Positions 17,142 through 23,878 are shown, counted from the stretch's first letter. The stretch: 39,304 nt of DNA from Clostridia bacterium (GCA_017466825.1 JAFTTJ010000025.1:1-39304), one strand, 5' to 3'. Notes: generated by a model from the sequence alone, not told the origin. Made by a program: numbers and translations.

Positions 17142-18092
17142 TTATATATCCACGTTAGATAAAAGATTTTCGTCGTTTTCTCTAAGTTCTTTAGGGATAA
17201 TAATCGTATCGTAATCGATAAAGTATTTCTTTTTGCAAATGGTGTAATAGTCGACCGTTTTCATACAAACTACCAAAAGCGAAGCAAACGGAATAAGTAA
17301 AAGTTCGCCGACGCCAAAGGTGAAAAGGGTTACGGATACGTGCAAGTAAACTAAAATTATGATAACGGTAAGATACGCTACGAACATCTGCCAAAAATAC
17401 TCTTTTTTAAACGAAAAACCTTCCTTTAAGGCTTGCTTTACCGTCTTGTGGTTGCCGAGTAAAACGTTTGCCATAACTTGGCTGAAAACGGTGTTGTAAA
17501 GCGAAGAAGAAAGTATTATTATAAGTAGCGCTCCAAAGAGCGAAAGCAAGGGGGTTACGAGCGCCAACAAAGTGAATACTCCCCACGTTAAAAGGCAAGT
17601 AAGCGCCGTCCATATTAACGCCGAAACCGTGTCTATAAGTTGATAAACGAGTATTTTTTTAAGATTTTCGATCATTACGCCGATATAACTGCGGGGGGCA
17701 AGTTCCGCCATGTGATCGTTGACTAAAATCATTAAAGTACAGTCGCTAACGCCCGTTAAAAACCTGTATACGAAGGCAAAGACGACTATGATAATAATCA
17801 TCCAAACTATACCGCCGATATTGTTTGAAAGGTGCTTGAAAAATGCGCTTACGCTATCTTTTAAAGCGGTTATCGCCGTTTCGTGCGCGTCACCGCTGAC
17901 GATGGCTTTGATAAGCTCGTAAACGGATGCAAATACGGGGCGAAGTTGGTCGATAAACGGTTGCAACGCAAGTCGCAATATAAGCCCGAGAAGAAGGGCG
18001 AATATTACGAAGAGCGTAATTTTATACAAAAGATTTTTAAATACCAGCGAATAGTTGCCTACCGCTATTTTAAGGGAGTTTTTTGCTCTCAT
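17142..18092 (-). CDS. Polytopic membrane protein, 316 aa
   Basis: About six hydrophobic segments lie near residues 25-45, 95-120, 155-180, 185-205, 240-260 and 262-285, with a short cytoplasmic tail. A distant resemblance to integral membrane proteins with DUF975-like or glycerophosphodiester-phosphodiesterase membrane regions is possible, but I do not assign one. The start is ATG 18092: TAGGAGTG lies 5 nt upstream, whereas the TTG at 18107 has no ribosome site. The leader of about 90 nt carries a CCGAGC/GCTCGG hairpin close to the ribosome site. The transport or regulatory role is unknown. Confidence 0.75.
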   Translation of the reverse strand: MRAKNSLKIAVGNYSLVFKNLLYKITLFVIFALLLGLILRLALQPFIDQLRPVFASVYELIKAIVSGDAHETAITALKDSVSAFFKHLSNNIGGIVWMIIIIVVFAFVYRFLTGVSDCTLMILVNDHMAELAPRSYIGVMIENLKKILVYQLIDTVSALIWTALTCLLTWGVFTLLALVTPLLSLFGALLIIILSSSLYNTVFSQVMANVLLGNHKTVKQALKEGFSFKKEYFWQMFVAYLTVIIILVYLHVSVTLFTFGVGELLLIPFASLLVVCMKTVDYYTICKKKYFIDYDTIIIPKELRENDENLLSNVDI

Positions 18093-18112
18093 AAACACTC
18101 CTACCAAGGTTG

Positions 18113-18132
18113 CCGAGCAAATTTTGGCTCGG
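18113..18132 (-). promoter_or_regulatory. Leader hairpin before the 316-aa membrane protein
   Basis: CCGAGC (18113-18118) pairs with GCTCGG (18127-18132), 20 bp ahead of the start codon at 18092 and just upstream of the ribosome site. It may influence translation or mRNA stability. Confidence 0.4.
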
Positions 18133-18190
18133 TTTAGGCTTTTAGTCCGTCTTGCTTAAATTTTGACAGTCACGGCTCGCCTTTTCAACT

Positions 18191-18219
18191 ATTATATACT
18201 ATAACACGAAAATTTGCAA
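18191..18219 (-). promoter_or_regulatory. Promoter of the 316-aa membrane protein gene
   Basis: TTGCAA (18214-18219), 17-bp spacer, TATAAT (18191-18196) on the minus strand. Within 18108-18458 this promoter, the leader hairpin, the long hairpin at 18248 and a small ORF at 18310 are all that I can support. Confidence 0.65.
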
Positions 18220-18247
18220 TACTTTTTTACCAAAACTTTTGTAAACT

Positions 18248-18286
18248 CAAAGAGCAGTTCGCGAACTCTTCGCAAACTGCTCTTTG
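18248..18286. repeat. 39-nt perfect nested hairpin
   Basis: The outer 12-bp stem is CAAAGAGCAGTT (18248-18259) with its complement (18275-18286). After one mismatch comes an inner stem GCGAA (18261-18265) with TTCGC (18269-18273) and a CTC loop. Neither side has a T-run, so it does not look like a terminator. On the plus strand it precedes the small ORF at 18310. Confidence 0.7.
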
Positions 18287-18309
18287 AAAAATATATGATA
18301 AGGGGGAAA

Positions 18310-18366
18310 ATGATGAGCTACGTAAGTCAATATCCAATTGACACCTTTATAATAAACCTTTATTAA
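18310..18366 (+). CDS. Candidate small ORF, 18 aa
   Basis: An ATG-ATG start follows AGGGGG (18301-18306) and encodes MMSYVSQYPIDTFIINLY, ending in TAA. The strong ribosome site and the hairpin just upstream are the only support. No promoter was identified. It could be a leader peptide, a remnant of a larger gene, or chance. Confidence 0.3.
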   Translation: MMSYVSQYPIDTFIINLY

Positions 18367-18458
18367 AGTTTTGTAAAACGATTAATTTTTTGACACCGCA
18401 AACTGTCTTTTTATCCACTTTTTATGTCCTTTTGTGTTGTTTTGAACTTTTTTTGAGT

Positions 18459-18770
18459 TTATTCTTTTTGCTTGTTAATAGGAAATCTTCTCTCTTCGCT
18501 TTTGGTTTTATCTTTAAACGTAAGGTCGTAATATTTGCCGTTTAAAACGGAGCAAAAAACGCCGTCAAACTGCGTTAAATCAAGTAAAATTTTTTCTTCC
18601 TTTCGACATAAGGCGACGACGTCCGCGCCAAGCGCAGTCAATTCGCTTGCAACGAGTAAGGAAATCTCACTCGCTTTTGGTGTTTCTTTTACCAAAACCA
18701 AGGGGTGGGGGCGCTTTGCAAATACCCCTTTCGTTACTTTTATTACCCATTTTTGTAAATCAAAAAACAT
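18459..18770 (-). CDS. Unknown protein, 103 aa
   Basis: No domain is recognised in this 103-residue protein. It has a short amphipathic N-terminus and a middle with alternating hydrophobic strands and helices (EISLLVASELTALGADVVALC), suggesting a small alpha/beta fold, and a Lys/Glu-rich tail. No Shine-Dalgarno sequence precedes ATG 18770. A TATAAT lies only 3 nt upstream (18774-18779), so either the mRNA is leaderless or the true start is downstream. No good -35 box was found. Confidence 0.5.
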   Translation of the reverse strand: MFFDLQKWVIKVTKGVFAKRPHPLVLVKETPKASEISLLVASELTALGADVVALCRKEEKILLDLTQFDGVFCSVLNGKYYDLTFKDKTKSEERRFPINKQKE

Positions 18771-18853
18771 AATATTATAATACGTCGGCGTTGATAAATT
18801 TGCTACGACCGCAAATCGTTGTCCGTTTTTTTGATTACCGCATAGTAAAATTT

Positions 18854-18912
18854 TAGGGGCGACGGAGACGGGAAACCTGTCGCCGTCGCAAAAGAAAAAA
18901 GGTAGCCGTTTA
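18854..18912. repeat. Left part of interrupted tRNA-flank duplication
   Basis: These 59 bp are identical to 19715-19773, including the GCGACGG/CCGTCGC hairpin and the left half of the tRNA terminator. The unit resumes at 19580-19622, which is identical to 19771-19813. The 667 bp between are foreign to the repeat. The remaining part of 18771-18853 shows nothing I can name. Confidence 0.9.
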
Positions 18913-18946
18913 GTGCGTCAGTAATAGGGATTATTACTGACGCACT

Positions 18947-19123
18947 AGTTATATTTGCCTATCGGCAAGTTATATTGCTTTCGCAGTTATATTTTGCTAC
19001 GCAAAGTTATATTTACCCACAGGGTAAGTTGTGGCAAATATAATATAACTTTGACTGCAAGTCAAAATCTAACTTTTAGACTTACTCTAAAAATATAACT
19101 GTTTGCTAGCAAACAATATCACT
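18947..19123 (+). repeat. Array of seven hairpins with inverted spacers
   Basis: Seven short hairpins (18955-18968, 18976-18985, 18993-19005, 19013-19027, 19050-19066, 19074-19092, 19100-19115) have different stem sequences but are joined by a fixed 9-bp spacer. The first four spacers read AGTTATATT (18947, 18968, 18985, 19005). The next four read AATATAACT or one-base variants (19042, 19066, 19092, 19115), the reverse complement. The spacers can therefore pair across the array into one branched structure. Variable stems with constant spacers mean that structure, not sequence, is conserved. Confidence 0.85.
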
Positions 19124-19151
19124 TTACTTAAAACTTGATTTATGCTATAAT
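19123..19151 (+). promoter_or_regulatory. Promoter of the four-helix-bundle gene
   Basis: TTTACT (19123-19128), 17-bp spacer, TATAAT (19146-19151) with TGC before it (extended -10). Six bases separate the -10 box from ATG 19158, so the transcript would be leaderless. Confidence 0.6.
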
Positions 19152-19157
19152 TAACTT

Positions 19158-19511
19158 ATGAGTGAAAGCATTTTAAGAGAAAAAGCAAAAGAGTTTGCTA
19201 AAAACATTGTATTCATTACAAGAGAAATTAAAGCCAACAATAAAGAAGGTGTTTTAACTAATCAACTTTTACGTTCGGGAACAAGTATTGGCGCAAATAT
19301 CCACGAAGCGCAATACGCTCAAGGAACGGCTGATTTTATTTCAAAACTTGAAATAGCATTAAAAGAGTGCTTTGAAAGTGAATATTGGTTAGAATTACTT
19401 TTTGAAACAGGATATTTAGAAGAAGCTCAATACAAAAAACTTAATAACGATTGTGGTGTTATAAGAAAAATGTTAATTTCATCGTGCAAAACACTAAAAG
19501 AGAAAAAATAA
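19158..19511 (+). CDS. Four-helix-bundle protein (23S rRNA-IVP family)
   Basis: The 117-residue protein matches the four-helix-bundle / 23S rRNA intervening-sequence protein family. Family features seen are LLRSGTSIGANIHEAQ, FISKLEIALKECFESEYWLELL and a C-terminal helix carrying the IRKMLISSCKTL segment. In some bacteria such proteins are encoded inside intervening sequences of 23S rRNA genes. A related fold is the Avd protein of diversity-generating retroelements. Here it is the only gene of the 667-bp element. No ribosome site precedes the ATG, and the promoter position predicts a leaderless mRNA. The function is unknown; binding the element's own structured RNA is an attractive inference. 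Confidence 0.9.
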   Translation: MSESILREKAKEFAKNIVFITREIKANNKEGVLTNQLLRSGTSIGANIHEAQYAQGTADFISKLEIALKECFESEYWLELLFETGYLEEAQYKKLNNDCGVIRKMLISSCKTLKEKK

Positions 19512-19515
19512 TCGA

Positions 19516-19544
19516 AACTCGACTTGTAAAAAGTCGAGTTTTAT
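19516..19544 (+). terminator. Terminator of the four-helix-bundle gene
   Basis: AACTCGACTT (19516-19525) pairs with AAGTCGAGTT (19531-19540), followed by TTAT. The 10-bp perfect stem begins 5 nt after the stop codon. Confidence 0.8.
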
Positions 19545-19714
19545 AAAATATTCAATTTAAATCCCTATGGGAAACGCCCTTAAGACTACCTTTTTTGTTT
19601 TTGGAGCTGGTGATCAGACTTGTAAGGAGAGCAACGCTCGACGGAATAGCGATTTTGACCGAGTAAGATAAAGTGAGCATTTTGGAAAATCGCGTCACTG
19701 ACGACGCGACACGC

Positions 19715-19813
19715 TAGGGGCGACGGAGACGGGAAACCTGTCGCCGTCGCAAAAGAAAAAAGGTAGCCGTTTAAGACTACCTTTTTTGTTTTTGGAGCTG
19801 GTGATCAGACTTG
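19715..19813. repeat. Intact copy of the 99-bp tRNA-flank repeat
   Basis: This copy contains a hairpin-forming flank, the tRNA terminator and the last 21 nt of the tRNA-Thr gene. The other copy is split between 18854-18912 and 19580-19622. Duplication of a tRNA 3' end is typical of integration sites. The 92 bp between the copies (19623-19714) show only a CGCGTC/GACGCG hairpin and no gene. Confidence 0.9.
19756..19787. terminator. Bidirectional terminator after tRNA-Thr
   Basis: GGTAG (19762-19766) pairs with CTACC (19777-19781). It is preceded by an A-run and followed by a T-run, so it can act in both directions; for the tRNA it acts on the minus strand. Confidence 0.7.
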
Positions 19814-19868
19814 AACTGACGACCTGCTGATTACGAATCAGCTGCTCTACCGACTGAGCCACACCAGC
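19793..19868 (-). tRNA. tRNA-Thr (CGT)
   Basis: The 76-nt gene has an encoded CCA. The acceptor stem is GCTGGTG with CACCAGC, the D-loop contains AGTCGGTAGA, the anticodon stem GCTGA/TCAGC encloses TTCGTAA with anticodon CGT, and the T-arm loop is TTCAAGT. Its 3' 21 nt are duplicated at 19602-19622. Threonine ACG codons would be read by this tRNA. Confidence 0.95.
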
Positions 19869-19889
19869 AAAATTCAATTGACTTTTAAC

Positions 19890-19918
19890 ATTATATCATA
19901 TAAAATTAGTTTAATCAA
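19890..19918 (-). promoter_or_regulatory. tRNA-Thr promoter
   Basis: TTGATT (19913-19918), 17-bp spacer, TATAAT (19890-19895), with TGA just upstream of the -10. In the remaining 19919-20070 only a GCCTAC/GTAGGC hairpin (20012-20032) stands out. Confidence 0.7.
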
Positions 19919-20070
19919 GGATTTTACCCACTATTTTTTTGCTAAAATTTTAATTTTTTTGTCGTGGGGAACTGTCTACCAAATAAAACTCAAACGGCTT
20001 TACTAAAAACAGCCTACGCCGTAAAAGTAGGCAACGCCCGTTTAAAAGACCATAATACAAGGAAATGCCA

Positions 20071-20373
20071 ATGTCTTTTTTTAAACAAGTTTACGAAATC
20101 GTAAAAACCGTGCCAAAAGGCAAGGTTACAACTTACGGCGATATCGCCAAGGCTTTAGGTATGCCACACTCGGCAAAAGTGGTTGGCTACGCTCTGCACC
20201 AAAACCCTGATATGTTACAAATCCCTTGCTATAAGGTGGTTAATCGCAATGGCGAACTTGCTAAAGCCTTCGTTTTCGGTGGGATAGACGCGCAACAAGC
20301 CATGCTCGAAAACGACGGAATTATCGTCGTCAACGGCAAGGTCGACCTTGAAAAATACCGCCATAAATTTTAG
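20071..20373 (+). CDS. MGMT/Ogt DNA-binding-domain protein (ATL-like)
   Basis: The 100-residue protein consists only of the C-terminal DNA-binding/active-site domain of O6-alkylguanine-DNA alkyltransferases. It shows VPKGKVTTYGDIAKALG, the helix-turn-helix region, and IPCYKVVNRNGEL. The active-site cysteine is kept but the usual PCHRV reads PCYKV, so the histidine that activates the cysteine is a tyrosine. Classical ATL proteins instead replace the cysteine by tryptophan. It may transfer alkyl groups poorly, or only mark lesions. The start at ATG 20071 is preferred because AAGGA lies 7 nt upstream; the ATG two codons earlier is too close. Confidence 0.8.
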   Translation: MSFFKQVYEIVKTVPKGKVTTYGDIAKALGMPHSAKVVGYALHQNPDMLQIPCYKVVNRNGELAKAFVFGGIDAQQAMLENDGIIVVNGKVDLEKYRHKF

Positions 20374-20387
20374 CAAAATTTATCCGT

Positions 20388-20651
20388 CTATTTACCGCTT
20401 TTATAATATTTAGGGGCTATCATACGGACGATTTCACCTTTCGGATTTTTAACTTTTTCAAGCGGAGTCGGCGGTGGAAAACCGCTTAAATCTTCTTCGC
20501 ACGAAAAAAGGCAAAGCAACGCGTCGCCCGCCATTAAAATCGCTTCTTCTAAATCGTTGCCTTGAGTAAAAACGGGCAAATCGTAAAACTCCACCCAGTA
20601 TCCGCCTTCTTCCGCGACGTGAAGTATTGCAGGGTATTCGATTTTTTGCAT
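20388..20651 (-). CDS. hicB: HicB-like antitoxin domain, orphan
   Basis: The 87-residue protein matches the HicB partial-RNase-H fold: YPAILHVAEEGGYWVEF, then DLPVFTQGNDLEEAILMAGDAL. In complete systems HicB neutralises the HicA mRNA interferase. No hicA-sized gene is adjacent on either side, and the C-terminus lacks an obvious ribbon-helix-helix or HTH domain. It may be a solitary regulator or a remnant. It is convergent with the MGMT-like gene, 14 bp apart. Confidence 0.75.
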   Translation of the reverse strand: MQKIEYPAILHVAEEGGYWVEFYDLPVFTQGNDLEEAILMAGDALLCLFSCEEDLSGFPPPTPLEKVKNPKGEIVRMIAPKYYKSGK

Positions 20652-20670
20652 AACTTTCCGCCTTTCCGTG

Positions 20671-20694
20671 AAACCGCCTATCGGGCGGTTTTTT
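20671..20694 (+). terminator. Rho-independent terminator
   Basis: AAACCGCC (20671-20678) pairs with GGCGGTTT (20684-20691), followed by TTT on the plus strand. It lies between hicB and the gene at 20759 and could stop plus-strand read-through from the MGMT-like gene. Confidence 0.7.
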
Positions 20695-20758
20695 GTTTCA
20701 CGGGAACTTTTTTCTTTACTTTGTCATACCAAAAAAGTTTTTAGAATACTCTTGTTAT

Positions 20759-21304
20759 ATGAAGGATTCTATTTTTAAAAACTCTGCTTTTTGGTGGCAA
20801 ATTTTTCGTTTTCTTTTCACGTCTTTTTTAGGTACGATTTTGCACTTTTTGTACGACTGGTCGGGCAAAAGTGTGGCTATAGCGCCGTTTTCAGGGGTAA
20901 ATGAGTCCACTTGGGAACATATTAAACTATTCTTTTTCCCTGCGCTCGCCTTTGGAATAATACAGAGTTTTTTCTTTAAATCTAACGAGTATTTTTGGCA
21001 AATCAAACTCTATGGAATTTTGGTCGGCATCATTGCTATTCCCGCCATTTTTTACGTATATAACGGCGCAATCGGCAAGTCGCCGGACTGCCTAAATATT
21101 AGCATTTTTTATATTGGCATAGCCATTTCCTGCTACTTAGAATACCGAGCATTTACGGGTAAAGAGCCTAAATTTTCTTACCCCGAAATTGCCGTGCTTT
21201 GCCTTTGCGTAATAGCGTTAGCGTTTATGGTTTTTACCTTTTTACCGCCAAATTTAGCGATTTTTCAAGATCCCGTTACCGGCAACTTCGGCATTATTCC
21301 TTAA
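20759..21304 (+). CDS. DUF6512-family membrane protein
   Basis: The 181-residue protein has about five or six membrane segments. The family hallmark GTILHFLYDWSG followed by PFSGVNESTWEH is clear, and I recognise it as DUF6512. Its biochemical role is unknown. The start is taken at ATG 20759, the first methionine giving the typical KNSAFWWQIFRF N-terminus. No ribosome site precedes it. A TTGTCA box (20721) with a weak AATACT/TAGAAT -10 about 9-11 nt before the ATG would give a leader of only a few bases. Confidence 0.75.
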   Translation: MKDSIFKNSAFWWQIFRFLFTSFLGTILHFLYDWSGKSVAIAPFSGVNESTWEHIKLFFFPALAFGIIQSFFFKSNEYFWQIKLYGILVGIIAIPAIFYVYNGAIGKSPDCLNISIFYIGIAISCYLEYRAFTGKEPKFSYPEIAVLCLCVIALAFMVFTFLPPNLAIFQDPVTGNFGIIP

Positions 21305-21346
21305 AATAAGAAGCAGTAAACTTATAGGGCGAGATTTTTAAAAGTT

Positions 21347-22285
21347 TTAAAAAATCAAGCCTGCGAGCATTATTAGTAGCGGCATAGTTATTATTGAAAA
21401 AATCGACGACGAAGTTACCGTTTTTACGGCGTGAGAATAGTCTTTGCCATGTAGTTCGGCATACACCGCAACGTTAGACCCAACGGGGCAAGATATTGCA
21501 ATAAACACGGCAGTCTTTATAGGTTCTAGCGAGTGGGGTACGAGCCAAAATACTAAAAGCACGACGAGCGGAATTACTATAAGTCTTACCATGCTTACCG
21601 TGTAAGTCGCCTTTGTAGTAAACAAAGTTTTCAAGTCCGTTTGAGCAAGATACACGCCGATAATCATCATTGCAAGTGGTGTGTTTACAACCGAAAGTCC
21701 GTCTATAACACCAAAAACGACCTTTTTTGTTATATCAATTTGGTATAGCATATCGCCTATCCCCGTAAAGAAAAGCAGCAGCCCGACGAGCGTTGCTATT
21801 ATAAAGGGCGACGTTAAAAGCTTGACGGGGGAAAAGGTTTCCTTTACCGATTTTTGGGTAAGGCGCATTACGCCGTAAGTCCATTGCCCAACGTTTACCA
21901 AAGCGACTATCGTTGCGATATAAAACACGCCGTCGTTGCCAAGCGGTGTCGCTTGAATAAGCGGTATCCCGAAAAAGCCAACGTTTGAAAAGGCGCTTGC
22001 AAACTCGTCGAGCGGGGCGTCGCTAAAAAACAGCCTTGAAACTATTATTGAAATTAGCAAAGCGCCAAGCCCCAAAAGGGCGGATATACCGAGCGCCGAC
22101 ATATTTTCAGCGGTGGGCGCTTTACAAAAACTCTTTACGATAACCGCAGGAAGGACTGCGTAAACTAAAATATTTGCAATCGTTTTACTGCCCTGCTCGG
22201 TTATTTTTTTAGTTTTGTATAGCAAAAAGCCTATCGCCATAAACAAAAACATAAGCGCGCTTTGCATTAAAATTACTTCAACCAT
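21347..22285 (-). CDS. AEC-family (auxin efflux carrier-like) transporter
   Basis: The 312-residue protein has about ten membrane helices in two five-helix halves. Typical family segments are IANILVYAVLPAVIVKSF, SNVGFFGIPL and NTPLAMMIIGVYLAQ. The Clostridia members of this family export or import small organic anions such as malate, though the substrate cannot be told here. ATG 22285 is chosen because GAGGAGAAG lies directly upstream. It is transcribed alone from the promoter at 22391-22419, divergent from the gene at 22536. Confidence 0.85.
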   Translation of the reverse strand: MVEVILMQSALMFLFMAIGFLLYKTKKITEQGSKTIANILVYAVLPAVIVKSFCKAPTAENMSALGISALLGLGALLISIIVSRLFFSDAPLDEFASAFSNVGFFGIPLIQATPLGNDGVFYIATIVALVNVGQWTYGVMRLTQKSVKETFSPVKLLTSPFIIATLVGLLLFFTGIGDMLYQIDITKKVVFGVIDGLSVVNTPLAMMIIGVYLAQTDLKTLFTTKATYTVSMVRLIVIPLVVLLVFWLVPHSLEPIKTAVFIAISCPVGSNVAVYAELHGKDYSHAVKTVTSSSIFSIITMPLLIMLAGLIF

Positions 22286-22390
22286 AAATCTTCTCCTCTC
22301 GTACCGTAAACGGCGACCGCTTTTAAGTTTTTCGCCATGCAATTTCGCAAAATTAAGGGCTAGTCAACCGGCAAAAGTTTTATCATTTTC

Positions 22391-22419
22391 ATTATACAAT
22401 TTTTGGCGCAATTTGTTAA
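22391..22419 (-). promoter_or_regulatory. Promoter of the AEC transporter gene
   Basis: TTAACA (22414-22419), 17-bp spacer, TATAAT (22391-22396) on the minus strand. The leader is about 100 nt with no clear riboswitch. Confidence 0.65.
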
Positions 22420-22467
22420 GCGTTTTTTTTAATTTAGCAAATTTCTTCAACCTTTCACCCTTATCTT

Positions 22468-22496
22468 TTGACAAGTCGGCAAAAATACTATATAAT
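22468..22496 (+). promoter_or_regulatory. Perfect consensus promoter of gene 22536
   Basis: TTGACA (22468-22473), 17-bp spacer, TATAAT (22491-22496). It is divergent from the AEC promoter. Confidence 0.85.
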
Positions 22497-22535
22497 AATG
22501 GTATAAAATAAAATTTAACGTAAAAAGGAATACTT

Positions 22536-23249
22536 ATGCAAGCAAAGAAAAAAGAAGTTGCGGTTACTCCCGAAGTAGAAAAACCGACTGAAAAAAAAGA
22601 AGTTCATTTTTATCCCGACGTGGCGTTCAACAAAAAAGAACGCATGCGCGCTCTCCTTCTCTCGTCGCTACTCTTACTCTTTTTAGGCGGTATCGGCGTA
22701 GCGATTATCGTGGGCGGTTTCCAAAACCCCGAAGAACCTATGGGTTGGATCTCGGGCGTGTTGATGCTCGTAATGTTCGTGCTTACGCTCTCGACTATCC
22801 CGAGCGCGTTTAAGCAATACCCCGTAAAGGAAGAGCCGATTATCACCTTAAAGCAAAAAGAAATTACTATCATGGGTGAAACGTTTAAGCAATCCGATAT
22901 AATCGAAGTTCGCCTTACCATAACCCTTGCTAGCGTTGGCAACAAACAAGAAAACGAAAAGTTTCTCGATTCGGTTTTAGGCGAAGAACCGCCCAAGAAC
23001 GTAACGGCTAATCTCGATTTTGCAGTTCCCGACAAAAAGGACAAGACCAAAACCCTTTACACGACCGTTGCTAACGGATACGAAGCGCTCCTTGCTTTAT
23101 ATCAAGCAGGTTACAAGCATTACTCTATCGTTTACTCGCTCAAAAAACTTGCAAAACTCTCGACTTACGATTTAGGTAAAACCAAAACCGAAGACGGCAA
23201 GGAACTTGCCACCCTTTCTAAAAAGGAAAGACTTAAACAACTTTTTTAA
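22536..23249 (+). CDS. Two-helix membrane protein with PH-like domain
   Basis: The protein has 237 residues. A charged cytoplasmic N-terminus (1-38) leads to two membrane helices (about 40-62 and 70-90). A soluble C-terminal part follows, whose beginning (PIITLKQKEITIMGETFKQSDIIEVRL) resembles bacterial PH-like membrane-associated domains. No named family is assigned with confidence. AAGGA precedes ATG 22536. Transcription comes from a strong consensus promoter, so abundant expression is expected. The function is unknown. Confidence 0.7.
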   Translation: MQAKKKEVAVTPEVEKPTEKKEVHFYPDVAFNKKERMRALLLSSLLLLFLGGIGVAIIVGGFQNPEEPMGWISGVLMLVMFVLTLSTIPSAFKQYPVKEEPIITLKQKEITIMGETFKQSDIIEVRLTITLASVGNKQENEKFLDSVLGEEPPKNVTANLDFAVPDKKDKTKTLYTTVANGYEALLALYQAGYKHYSIVYSLKKLAKLSTYDLGKTKTEDGKELATLSKKERLKQLF

Positions 23250-23338
23250 TTGCTACGGCTTTGAAAATCTTGTTTGATTCTTGTAAAACCCCGTCTATAA
23301 GCCGATTATTTAGGTTTTTACGATAAAATAAAAAATTT

Positions 23339-23362
23339 ACGGCTCGCCAAAAGGCGAGCCGT
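23339..23362. terminator. Bidirectional terminator
   Basis: ACGGCTCGCC (23339-23348) pairs perfectly with its complement (23353-23362) around AAAA, then TTTT. It separates the convergent genes ending at 23249 and 23383. A weaker AAAACC..GGTTTT arrangement carrying a TCTATAAGCCGATTATT motif variant precedes it (about 23286-23319). Confidence 0.85.
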
Positions 23363-23382
23363 TTTCATTTTGATATTTACTT

Positions 23383-23850
23383 TTATAAAGTTTCTTCTAG
23401 CGCTTTTACCGCCACTTTGATTTCTTCGTCAAAGGATAAATACCACTCGTTGCTCTCTTTTATATAACGCTTTTTAAACTCGTCAGAGCAAACGACGGCG
23501 CACCTTAAATTGTGCAACCTATCCGCGCCCTTTACCGCCTTTGCGATAGGGTTGGCTAAAATACCGCTTATATACTCGCTCATAACGTAGCCCTTAGCCT
23601 TAGTTAAAAGTTTAACGGCGGTTAAAACGTTTTCTCCGCCAAGGGTCAAAATTTCGTCTTCGGTGGCGTCGGTATCTTCGAGCAAATCGTGAAAAAGTCC
23701 TGCTATCTGCTCGTCTTCGCCGTACCCTTTTTCCTTTAAAATTTCGGCTACGGCTATGGGGTGAGTTACGTATTCAAGTCCCCCCGACCTAAACTGCCCT
23801 TTGTGTTTTTTAGTTGCAAATTCAAGCGCTTTTAAGTATCTTTCAGTCAT
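23383..23850 (-). CDS. Small (p)ppGpp-hydrolase-like HD protein
   Basis: The 155-residue protein covers only the RelA/SpoT hydrolase HD domain, like MESH1-type small alarmone hydrolases. All metal and catalytic positions known from the Rel HD domain appear present: R21 and H30 (QFRSGGLEYVTHP), H54-D55 and E58-D59 (FHDLLEDT), and D110 with N114 (GADRLHNL). No synthetase, TGS or ACT domain is attached. It begins 28 bp after mntP and is probably cotranscribed with it. The known hydrolases need Mn2+, which makes the pairing notable. Hydrolysis of other 3'-phosphorylated nucleotides is possible. Confidence 0.8.
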   Translation of the reverse strand: MTERYLKALEFATKKHKGQFRSGGLEYVTHPIAVAEILKEKGYGEDEQIAGLFHDLLEDTDATEDEILTLGGENVLTAVKLLTKAKGYVMSEYISGILANPIAKAVKGADRLHNLRCAVVCSDEFKKRYIKESNEWYLSFDEEIKVAVKALEETL

Positions 23851-23878
23851 TTTTCACCTGCTCTCGGTATGGGCTCTG

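Larger units (their letters stand above)
18913..19579 (+). mobile_element. 667-bp element with hairpin array and IVP-like gene
   Basis: The boundaries come from comparison with the uninterrupted copy at 19715-19813. TTA flanks both sides (18910-18912 and 19580-19582), consistent with a 3-bp target duplication. The ends are 20-bp imperfect inverted repeats, 14 of 20 matching: both read GnGCGT at the tip and ATAGGGATT at positions 12-20. The left end also forms a 15-bp hairpin (18911-18925 with 18933-18947). Inside are the seven-hairpin array (18947-19123), a promoter, a four-helix-bundle gene and a terminator. No transposase is present, so mobility would need help from elsewhere. The structure recalls 23S rRNA intervening sequences, which carry the same protein family. 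Confidence 0.7.

Noticed and set aside
18947-19123. CRISPR array
   Set aside because: The repeated part is only 9 bp and inverts halfway, the intervening parts are hairpins of 10-19 nt, and no cas genes are near.
19695-19877. Open frame of 60 codons on the minus strand beginning MNFAGVAQSVEQ
   Set aside because: It is a translation of the tRNA-Thr gene and its flank; tRNA genes commonly give this kind of false protein.
20388-20760. Complete HicAB toxin-antitoxin pair
   Set aside because: No hicA-sized frame with a ribosome site is found next to the HicB-like gene.
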